From Hofstenia miamia (lineage: Eukaryota > Xenacoelomorpha > Acoela > Hofsteniidae): a stretch of 64,000 bases of DNA. Below the pieces are notes generated by a model, which saw only the letters and a list, made by a program, of their open reading frames with translations, was not told where the DNA came from and searched no databases. Position numbers and translations under genes: made by a program. Location of the stretch: NCBI GenBank assembly GCA_900660155.1, contig CABFPE010000146.1, positions 1,277,277 to 1,341,276 of the forward strand, read 5' to 3'. Below are positions 1 through 11,416 of the stretch, piece by piece (position 1 is the stretch's first letter; every line of letters begins with the position of its first letter).

Positions 1-2265
1 TGAAATATCAGTCATTGGCTTTTGTACAGAACATTGCTACTCATGCCACCACAGGGAAAGCACCCCAAAGCATTAATAAAGAAAACCCTCTCAGCTCATT
101 ACCTATAACACTGATCAGCAACAAATTGGCTATCATGTCATGAGATATTCACATGCTTTCTGACAACTGCAAGAAGTACATGTGAAGTGCTACCTGTGAA
201 ACAAGACTGTTCTCACTTTCAGATACCTATTCACCTCTATCATTAACACATATCATTCTTTGCTAACCACATTTGATGCTCAATTATTACAACAAGTCTA
301 GTAAATGCTTCTTAGTTATCAAAAATGAAATTCTGTTCAACTATCACAGCAAATATTATCCAGAGAGCTCTTATAACATGTTAACAACCACTCTGAAATA
401 CCAAAAGAATGGGTCTAAAAGTATCCCTATAGAGATCCTGGAACAAACAATTCAATCACCACAGCAGCTGCAGATAAATGAGGATATCATAGTATCCATG
501 AAAATACCTCTAACACAATGCCACCAAGCAATTAACAAAGAAAACAACCTTGAAAACTCAGTGCTGAAATATCACCACCCCAACCTGAGTGGGTCAAAAC
601 AGATGTCTCCACTTATCTTATATGTGTCACTAAAGCCACTCCTGTTGATGTGACCATTATAGATTGCCAATATAACATCATCAAGGACACAGATAGCATT
701 TCATACATGAAAACTTGTTTCACAGAAGGACACATTCCATTAGAATACGTCTTCCACAATGGGAAACCCATAGGAGATCAAATTGAACATCTCAAACATT
801 CTCTCTTGAAACTTCCATCTAAAACTGTCGTAATGTTCTCTGGTATGAATGATCTCCTATTGACAAACCTAATACAAACAACACTTAAATACTACAATGT
901 AATGAAACTCATTGAAATCAACATGATGATGCAATCAAAAATCAATGATCTTGACCTAATCACCAAGAAGATACTACATAAAAATGTATTGATTTATTTC
1001 TATGAAGTCAAATCTCATACCAATCTGCACACTGAAAATCATCTAAAATTAGATGATCCATCATTTATCACTTCTATCAATGAACTGGACTCCTTCTTTG
1101 GTTTACAGCTTGATCATGGAGTGCTTGTTGCCAAAAATATTTCTGTTTCAGGTTTTTAGAACAAAATGTGGGGACTGCCTATATTTTCAAAAACAATGTC
1201 TTATGAGAAATTCAAGTCAATTATGAAATGTGTGCCTTGACTCAAGAGAAATACAATACCATTGTGTACAAAATGACAAATTTTGCCTCATTTTAAAAAT
1301 ATTGGACTGACAATGATGCTAACTTCCTCAATGTTCTTGATTATGGATGAACAACTCTATCCATGCAAAAGCCATTGTCTGTTTCTTCAAAATATGGTAT
1401 TGAAGCCAGACAAGTTCAGGATAAAGTTCTGGATAGTAGCAGATGCAAATAGCAAATATATGTTAAATGTGATTCCTTATCTGAGCAAGGACCCCACAAA
1501 ACCACATAGTGTTGATGTGCCCCACAATGTGTGAATGAAGCTCATAAGGCCTGTCTACAATTAAGGATATCATGTAACTACAGATAATTGATTTACTAGT
1601 CAATATTTGGCTGCCAGTCTGAAAAGCAAGCAAATTACCTTACTTGGTACTATATGGAAGTACTGAAGAGAGATTCCAAAAAATGTGGAATTCTTCTGAG
1701 AGATAAACCACTATTTACATCCATGGTATTTTGAGCCCTGGATAATACTACACTGACTGCATACAAAATGAAGAGGTCTAGAGTGGTTTTTAAACATAGC
1801 ACTCTCCACAACACTGTGTCAGTCAACCATCAGCACAGAAAATTACTGCAGAAACTGATGAACTCTACAACAGTACAAAAAGGGGGTAGACACATTGGAC
1901 CAAATGGCAAGATGCCATTCTTCAAAGTCAGGAACACAAAGTTGGCCAATAGCTGTTCTTTCAATTGTCTTGATTTACCAGCCCTAAATGCATGGATATT
2001 TTTTAGAGAAGTGACAGGATCAAATATATCTTGACACAGCAGGTTCTAGCACACCCTGCTTTTCCAAAACAGTGCAATGTCAATTTGGAATAAATCATTA
2101 TGAAAACAAATCCTCTGTAATCTGCTCTCAGTGCAATAAAGTCTGTTGTGGAGAGCACATACTTCAAAACATTATTTAGAATATTTGAACATTTTGCAAT
2201 GAATAATTCATTATGTAATGTAATAATATTCTAATAAAGGTTACTGTCAATTTTGTATATATTGT
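1..2265 (+). mobile_element. Decayed piggyBac-type transposon (transposase relic)
   Basis: A cut-and-paste transposase of the piggyBac (PGBD) family, no longer intact. Family blocks appear in order: the helical lead-in with FFGLQLDHGVLV near 1096-1130, WGLPIFSKTMSYEKF near 1168-1215, the first catalytic block MDEQLYPCKSHC with KPDKFRIKFWI near 1343-1435, the second block VTTDN near 1575, the LDLPALNAW block near 1970, and a C-terminal cysteine-rich patch (CSQCNKVCC) near 2122-2150. Stops and frame changes interrupt it, and the GGVD block reads GGRH. The frame upstream of the lead-in (about 560-1080) stays open and in phase with the transposase but matches no piggyBac region I know. It contains VVMFSGMNDLL, loosely like an SGNH-hydrolase block. 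A QAINKEN-like peptide occurs twice (near 80 and 525), so the element may extend left of the window. Terminal repeats and TTAA sites were not found. Confidence 0.8.
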
Positions 2266-3682
2266 GGTATTAAACTTCATTAAGATCATTGGTGTTAAGT
2301 TGTAAATTAATATAACAAATGCTCATAAATTGTTAAGCAGTCATTTTTACCTTCCCTCTTTAATGGTAAATCCATTTTTCATTCTCTAGTGTTAACAAAT
2401 TTTTCAGAGTAACTAAATGTAAGTAGCTCTTATTAGCAGAATAGTTAATAGGGATAAAAATATAAATCAGTTAAGAATTTATTAGAGTGTGGATAAACTG
2501 CAGTTCCTATTACCTTTTCAACTACATTTTTCAATAGTTTTCTCTTTTGTGAAAAGTATTTTTTCCTGCACTGTTCTGAATCAATTAAATAAATTTTTTT
2601 CAAAAACTAACTTGTATGATTTTGTTGATGGCAACTTATGTCTGTTGTGAGTTCTTAATTTCTGCTGGGCAGAACTAATGTTCTTTTTGTACTTGATGTT
2701 TTGCTAAACATGATTACAAATTTGCCTCATTTGTTGCAAAAGCAATGTTTATAAATTAGTAGAATAGAGGATTTTCACTAAAATTAAAATTAAATATTTA
2801 TAACCAAAGTTGTTTAATTTTGCATAAATTTTTTAAAAATATAGCAACCATTAAAAAATATTTGCTAAATTTTGAAGAAATTGCCAGTCTCTTGGTCAGA
2901 TGTCACTATCTTTCCAATCACAGAACTCTTATTTTCTATGATGATGGCAAAGGAAAAATTAATATGTTTCTGGGAAGACAAAACATAGTAACATAAGCCA
3001 ACAAGAAAGAGACAGTGAAAACTTACCAGGTACTTTTTAAAGGTTGCTTTACTTTTAAGGAATTTAAACTAAAGTAAGCATTTTTGGCTAAAAATATCTA
3101 AATTTTATTATTAGTAAAAATTCCCCAATATGTTAAACTTAAAAAGTAACTAATTTTGGCATTTTTGGGGATGAAATCTCAATATTACATATAGATAATA
3201 CTAATTGCATAGGACCCTCTGTATTTTCGGTAAAAACTAAGGTAGTATTACTTAGTTTAGAGAAGGGCACATATGTACACATACTGATGATCTCCCCTTA
3301 TGCAAGAACTGATTGTTTCAAGTTAATATCCATTTGGTGGTACATAGGTAAAGTGCATTAATAATAGGCAGCAACCAAGCTTTTTTGCATCTTTCAAATA
3401 AATTTTAAAGAATAAAGTAGCACCCAATAAGTAATATAGATTGTGTGACAAGGTGCTAAATGGAAAAAAGAGGGTGACAAGTAATCCAAATCATAGATGG
3501 ATCCATTTTGTATTTGGACTTACCAACATCACTTGTAATATTTAAAATTGCAATTTTAATATAAATACAAATCTACTATCTGGCAAGAAATGTGTGTGCA
3601 CCCAGAGTTGAATATTTGACACACAAGTCTACTTGAAAAGCTTTTTAGCAATATGTAACTAAGATGTGTAATTGAATTAAAC

Positions 3683-3746
3683 CTCAGATAATTGTATGAC
3701 CATTTCAGATAATTGCGTACACAGTTCAGATAATTGCATGCACACT
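3683..3746. repeat. Short tandem repeat, three copies of 21-22 bp
   Basis: The unit TCAGATAATTGCRTRCACA recurs at about 3683, 3705 and 3726 with a few substitutions. The antisense frame across it simply repeats an NYL-type peptide and is not taken as a gene. Confidence 0.7.
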
Positions 3747-4741
3747 TCTGACATTTAGATGGGAAAAACTCTAAATTTAAGTAATAGTTCCTAGCAACTT
3801 TATCCTTGATTGTGGTCACATTATGTTATTGCAACATGTGAAGCTAAGCTATAAAAACTTGGATTGCCATCTCTACACAAATCTAATTTAACTATTTAAG
3901 AGTCAGTTGCCCATCAGGTTACAACTTGGTAAAGTAGCTTTTAAACCAATTTAATCTATTTAAGCTTTGATTCTACAATAATAAGCAACTTAATTTCAGA
4001 TTGAATAACCCAAGGATTTGAAAATTTAACACATCAGGTAATTGAATAAAACCCAACCTAAAGTTGATTGAAAAAACTTGAACTCAATTGGAAATACATT
4101 TGATTAACTGTAAAAACTCATTTTAAGTTTCAGTTTCTACATCAATTGCAATTGAAATGGAAAACAGTTTTTCGAAAATTTAGCTCATTACAATGTCAAG
4201 CCAATAATGCGCTGATCGCGGTGATGTTACACGAAAAACTTAAAGTTGGACAGATTTACTCAAACTTGACTTGAAAACCCTTCTAATTGTAATTATGATA
4301 GATTTAGACAATTGCTAAGTTTGATAAAATTCACTCTTTGCGCACAAACCAACAGAAATGGGACATTCAAGTTTTCTAAAATCAAAAGAATTTTTATTTA
4401 ATTTTTTAACAATTGCTTTTTTCGAATTGAAGTCCTCAATTTGCTTTTGTGTTATGTACAAATAATGGGCTTTTGCATAATTCCTATTTTGGTACTCCTA
4501 CGCAAATAATTTCAGAATTGAATACTGTCTTGAAACATAATGCCTTTAGTATTAGAAATGTGGATATGCTGAACATTTCAAAATTATTTAACGCTCTTTA
4601 TGTATTTTAATGCTGAATTATAATGCAATAATCTTAATACTAACTAAAAATTAAGTTATTTAAAATGTGAAATTATTTTGTTCTACGTTGTGTATACATA
4701 TTTTTACTAGTTTTTTTTACTGTTTTATGCTATTTTGTGTT

Positions 4742-4763
4742 TAGTTGGAGTTATTTTTAGATA
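4742..4763 (+). promoter_or_regulatory. T-rich tract and AG three bases before the RPS16 start codon
   Basis: The bases GTTATTTTTAG end at 4760, and the ATG begins at 4764. This is the layout of a 3' splice site, so the 5' leader is probably joined here either by a leader intron or by spliced-leader trans-splicing. I see the sequence; the processing is inference. Confidence 0.35.
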
Positions 4764-7700
4764 ATGGTTAACTCCAAATCGCAGCTTGTGCAAGTCTTCG
4801 GTAGAAAAAAGACCGCTACTGCCGTTGCACATTGTGTTGCGGGAAAGGGTATGATTCGTGTCAATGGCAAACCACTTAATTTAATTGAACCACAAGCTCT
4901 GCAATTAAAGGTATTTGCAACTTGTAATGTCTTTTTATTAGGATATTTTAGCTTTTGGAACCTCTAATGGTATTAAATCCGCAGATATATAATATGGTAG
5001 ATATGAGAATTCGAGTTTCAGGCGGTGGTGCTATTGCTCAAATTTACGGTATAATTTGACATCCATTTATGTTAATTTATAATTTTTTAGCAATTAGACA
5101 AGCCATCAGTAAAGCTATTGTTGCGTTCTATGGAAAGTGTAAGTTTTTATTTTGACTTGTAATTAGTAATTGTCAGTTTAGCAAGTTCATTTGGACTTTT
5201 CAATGTGTTCCAATTACTGATTGTTTTATTAAGCTAATTTAACATGTTTTGCCTTAAACTGCATTACTGCTTTTTGAGGTATACAGAATGTTTTGTTTAC
5301 GATTTCAAAAATTTTCTATTTAATAATTCGGAAAATTTGGTTTGCATGTCATCCCATACAATTGTTTAGTTATAAGTGTTTCTAATTACTGTCGTGCATC
5401 GCGAATTAATTGGGTTCAATGAATTTTCATCTAGAGCATAGGTAAGCTAGACTGAGGGTGTTGTCTAAATTTAAATTTTGACTTCCTATCTTTTCCTCCA
5501 TAAATGTTATTACTGTAATATATTTTTGTATTCGCTTCTGTAGTGTTGTAGATATAAACGATCAAAATTAAAACTCGATTCCAGAGAATTTCTTTTCAAT
5601 TTACGTGTCACCAGTGGTGTCTATTTATAACCCATTCTTAATTTTCCAACATTAACTTCTTTGTGTGTATTATAAATGATGTACATAAACATTAGGATGA
5701 CTCTTATTTTTAAGTTTTTAGTTTCTCTAATTAGGGTTAGGGTTTTTTCTCACTATTTTTGAATTTGACCTTGCATTTAGTTTGCTATGCAGTTAGAGAA
5801 TTTTTAAATGCTGCCGTTCTGCTATGTTGTCTACAAATCTGTTTTTTTGTCTCTACTATAACAACTCAAGTCGATTTTTCACCTTTTATTCTATTTTAGA
5901 GCAAATTGAAAATTAACTAGTATATATCTCCCAGCATGTATCTTTCTCTTGTTGCACTCTGTAAACCATCAACAATTCTCTGCTTAAGAGCAACTTAGTT
6001 TGATTGTACCATTCTTTTTTCGTCTGCTTTTGTCATTGCAGTCATATGTAAGATCATATCACTACCAGAATAGTGTAGTCACCTGTTGAACTAGCGAACA
6101 ACGATTTAAAGACATTACTACATCACCAATTATAGTAGTTGTGGACGCTCTTCTGAATACGATGAACGTGAATTGCGACGCGTTTGACGACTCTTGATTT
6201 AGTGTCATATTGGATTACTTTTGTACTGGAGGCTTCTTCAGCATACGTAGTCTTCACACAATGCAGCATGTGATGTTTTTGGCAGATTGTAAGTAGAAAT
6301 GGGATCCGGATAATGGAATGAATGTACAAGTCATCGGATAATTTCACTTTCGGATACCGCGGGTACCTCATTTTTTCGTTAAAATCGACCTCTTGTGTGT
6401 GAAAATAAATAGATTTTAGCATCGCTATTATAGTGTTCGAAGTGAACGAATATTCAGCATACATGGAAATGTATTGTCAAGTCAACGATATAGACTACGT
6501 CCTGATATGTCAGAAAAACATTTTTGTTGCATGACAACATTGCGCATCATAAAAAAAGTAGTTTTCTCGTCTTTAAATATTTGTGAAAAAATATTGTTTT
6601 GTATAAAAATATTTATATTGACTTAATGATTTCATAGATTCTCTCGGTACAATTGGTCTAATTTTAAAGGGCTCTCTGCTAACATAATTTCTTGCTAAAA
6701 ATAAAGTTAGCCAATACTAAAAGTTTGAATCTATGAATCTAGAAGTAATTTTTAGTTTAAAAGCGAATAAAATTGGTCGGAAATTGATCTGAGCATTATT
6801 TGCTGAGATATTCGTAGTTTTTTTAAAAAATAATTGAATTTTAGGGTATCATACAGGTTCATTGATATAAAATGAGATATCAACATTTTTTAAAAATCGA
6901 CGTTTTTGATATTTTTTATGTCTAAATAAAAAAGCCGAATCCGACCTTTCAAGAATTTTCAAATCAATTCTAAATGTAGATTGTGGTTTAGAACGATTAA
7001 AAATGGGCCGTAGTCGATCTAAGTAAAAATCGTTGAGCAATTGTTTGAGACAACACTGCAGCAAACGTTACCCTACTCAAGCATGTCTTTAAAAAATATA
7101 TAAAAATTATTTTTTACATTTAAAAATGTATTTTAGATGTAAATCAAATCATAGAACCGAATAAAATTCGTCCGAAGTTGATTTGAGCTATTACACTTTA
7201 ATTCACGAAATAATGCCACTTTTGTAGAATTAGTGAAAAGTAGGGGAAAGGTTTGCAGATCATACTAAAAATTTGCAAAAATGTATTCTGGATGTAAGTT
7301 GTAAATTAGAAACGAATAAAATTGGTTCGAAATGAATCTGAGCAACAGCTCATTATTTCATGATTATGCTTAGTTACTCTGAAGGAATTTTGTTATGTTC
7401 AAACAATTCAAAAATCTTAGTTTAGATGCAAAATTCCATTTAAAAATGAATAAAAGTAGTCTGAAGTTGTATGACCTTAACCNNNNNNNNNNNNNNNNTG
7501 ATATTGCATTGATATCGGCATTGCCGCTTCTCTACTGTACATAGCCTTATATGGCGTCATCCTCATTGTTGAGTGTACCGATGTGTTATAGAAATATTCG
7601 ACTATTTCCAATATTTCTCTCCAATCTCTGCCTCCAATTCTTGAAGTTAATACTCTTATTANAATATAGCGTAGAGAGAGACCAACTAGTATCAAAATTC

Positions 7701-10700
7701 ACTGTAGAGAGAGGCCGTATAATTAGAATTGTACAGAGAGCCCATATAATCATAATTACTACTATTATTATTATTATATCAGCTCTACCAATCTGTATTT
7801 ATTGGGTTCGCCCTTTAAATTGGAGTCTTACAAACGCCATTCTGGTACTACTGCTACTCCGAAGCTTGCTTCTCTTACAGAAGATGTTATCAATTTTATG
7901 GAACTTGACAAAGTCTCTTTTCTGTCCAGCTTCTCGTCCGGTTCTCTTCAAGACTCTTATTCCTTCCTGCGTTCTCTTCATTCCAAGCCCGAGCTCCCCA
8001 ATTTGAGATGGAACCTTCGTTCTGCTCACTCTGACCTGGAGAAGGCTGATCTGTTAAACGCGTATTTTGCCTCTAACTTCTCTGTACCTGTGTCTATGTG
8101 CCCTGGTCCGCCTGCTGCCTCCCCGCTAATCCGACTTTGTGATATGGTCTTCAGCGCCCATGATATTTCTCTCATGCTTAAATCTTGCAAGTTGTCTGGT
8201 CCTTGTTATTCTGACGGTGTTCCTTCCTTTGCAATTCATGGAACCTCCTCCACGCTTTCTATCCATTTAAAGCATCTTTACTCCTTCATTTGCTCCACTA
8301 AGCGCTATCCCGCCTGTTGGAAGACATCTTGGATTTCTCCGCTGTTAAAATCTAATCAGCTTCCCTCCTCGCAGGTCACGTCCTACCGCCCAATAGCTAT
8401 TCTATCTCGACTGTCTATCATCTTTGAACGCCTTGTTTTTCGTTATGTATTCCCAAAAATTCGTCACCTCGTCTCTTCCTCTCAGCATGGCAACCTTCCT
8501 GGTCGCTCTACGATTACTAACCTGCTCACTCTGATCGAAAACTGCTACTTTCACTCTGATAGTAATGATCCTGGTTGTATTATCTTTCTTGACATCTCAA
8601 AAGCGTTTGATCGTCTCCCTCATTCCATTCTGCTTGACAAGTTACGTTTATTTGGTTTTGATGTGGATTTCATCGAACTGTTCCAGTCCTACCTGACTAA
8701 TCGCCACCAGTGTGTCAAAATCAACTCGTCTATCTCTTCTCCTGTCCCCGTTACTAGTGGTGCCCCTCAAGGCTCAGTGTTTGCTGTTCTTTTCTTCCTC
8801 GTTGCCATTAACGACCTCCCTCATTCTGTTCTCAACTCGTCTTGCCTGTTGTATGTCGATGACACTGCGATTTTTGATTTTGGTTGGTCTTTTGCGTCGA
8901 ACATTTTTTCTGATCTTGAGCACTTGTCTACTTGGTCCTCTGTCAACCATCTCGATTTTAGCACTACCAAGACATGTGGTATTTCCTTTTCTGTGGCTCC
9001 CCCTTCTGATTTGCCTCTACCTGTGAACTTTGCGCCTCATCACACTCATCTTGGAGTTCAACTTGCTGCAAACTTAAATTGGACTGGACATGTGTCTTTG
9101 CGTCTCCGCAAAGCTAATTCCTCGCTATTTGCCCTTTTCCGTAATGTTCCTTTTAATACCTCGTCCGCTGTGAAGCTCTCTTTGTTCAAGTCCATTCCTC
9201 GTGCTATTCTTCTCTACGCATCTCCTTGTTGGTGGCCTTCTCGTGCTTTGTTCCACTCCATGGAACGTTTCCAGAAACGCGCTTTCAAATGGATTTCCTC
9301 TTTGGACTATAAAGACGCTCTGCTGAAATTCTCCACTCTCCCGCTGTCACTCTACTTCCATGCCTGTGATCTCCTTCTGTTCAATCGACTGCTCACTCGC
9401 AAATTGGATCTTGATCCTTTTGATTTCATTAAGTTCTCTAATTCCTGCTGCACTCGCTCTGATGATGTTGTCACCTTCTCCATTCGTCGTACAAAGAAAC
9501 ATCGCACCCTTCACTCGTTTTTCAATCGTGCTTGTACTGCTGCTAATTACATCTTGACTCGCAACCCTCCAACAGCGATTGATTTCTTTTCCCCGCCACC
9601 GAGCTTCAACAAATCTTTGATGGCTTTCCTCTTTGCTGAGCCCTTCTCCAACTTCGCCTACTCTTCCATTTGCTCCTATTTCATCTCCTGTGACTGTCCT
9701 CGCTGCCGTAAAACTTGACTTGTTTTTATTTTTTGTTGTGTATGCCTTCAGCGGCTAAATAAAGTCATTGATTATTATTATTATTATTATTTACGGTTTT
9801 CCGTAATTATTGCGTGCTTTGTACAAATCATTTTGTAAATTTTAAATTTCGTAATACAAATCGCAAAAATCAAGAGAATCGCCTAAAACTTAATCACTGT
9901 GAAAAAAATATGTCCGCGATACACTTTTTTCGAATTTTTCGTAGCAGATTGCACCATATTATAATTATTATTATACATACATATTTGTGGATATATATAC
10001 TTTTTGTCATTAAAATACCCAGGCCCGGTACTAGAATTCCCCAAACCATATTAAGCATTTATATGATAATTGCCTCAATTGTAGATCATTGCACTTGATA
10101 TGCATTAGAGATGGAACCGGCCTGCAGCCGCTTTAAATTTCATGAAAGGCCGGTAAAATTACCGGCCGTTTACCGGCCAAAATTATAAAAAATATTCTTG
10201 TTTTATCTTATAAACAGGGAATACTTTGCTAAATTTGGGAGGAATTTCTATAAAAATCTAAAGTTCGAAAAGAAATTTATAGTATGAGCAATTTACAGTA
10301 TTGCAATTCGAATAATAATTACATTTACATTCTGGAATCTCTCCTAAATTTTGCTACAAACGGAGTTGTTCTGCTTTTTGATAAGGTAATTTTACTTCAG
10401 TTTTCTATGGAACTTACTAATATGTATTTGTACATCAATGATATCTCTATTCATATATAAGGCAGTGAGGTAATCCAATATGCTGATGATATATGTGTAA
10501 TCAATAGACACAAAAATCCACAAATAGCAACAGCAAATTTAGAAGAAAACATCCAGGCAATTGTAAAATACCTCCAACAAAACAAGCTGACAATGAATGC
10601 TGAAAAGACGCAGTTTATAATATTTTCCACAAAAACATAAGTTGAAACAAGTGATATCTATATTAGAGTCTCTGCAGAAGGCCCTGGTATTAAAGGCATG

Positions 10701-11377
10701 AAAGTAAGATATCTGGGTGTTGAAATTGATCAACAATTCAGTTTTGATGGATTCATTCAAGAGAAAATACGTAAAATGTCTGCAGGCATCAAGTATTTAA
10801 AATAAATCAGGAAAATTACTTAAAGTAAAGTTATTGTAGATGCTCTTGTTCTTGCACATTACACTTATGCTTCTGTACTTCTATGCGATATTAGCTTAGA
10901 TAAACAACACAGATTAAATAGAGTATTCAACTGGTGCATTTCAGCAATGTTTAGTGTTGATAAATACCAAACGGGTGAGAAAATAAAACAATTATCAATA
11001 TTATCACCATTATATTACACAAAATATGCATGCCTGACAAATCTGTACAAATTAATACATAATTTAATACCAAATAGCATTTTAAGTAAATATGCCAAAA
11101 TCAACCTGCGTACAAAGAAATGCATCAATAGTGTTAAAATCCATAATAGATACTGGAAAAGTACCTTCATCACGAATGCATCAAAATGTGGAATACTCTT
11201 CCTACTTGTGTCAGAACTGCATCCTCGCTGAATTTGTTTGAGAAATTATTACAGCAGAACCTGCTAGCAAATCAATGTAAATATGGCTACTGAGTTAAAA
11301 CAAAGTCTTGACGAAAATATTTAACTATTTAGCGTTTTGTAGTTGTAGCATATTTTAGCCTTTGTGTAGTTCATGTT

Positions 11378-11416
<39 letters not shown>

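Larger units (their letters stand above)
2266..4763. other. AT-rich upstream flank of RPS16
   Basis: No convincing reading frame on either strand. The stretch contains only a short three-copy tandem repeat (3683-3746) and homopolymeric A/T runs. The RPS16 promoter must lie in its right part, but I see no clear TATA box or initiator that I could call. Confidence 0.5.

Noticed and set aside
5731-5742. TTAGGGTTAGGG, two telomere-type units
   Set aside because: Two units are too few to be an interstitial telomere; chance is adequate.
7551-8006. Frame overlapping the start of LINE A
   Set aside because: A shadow frame spanning the (ATT)n run and the RT frame; not protein-like.
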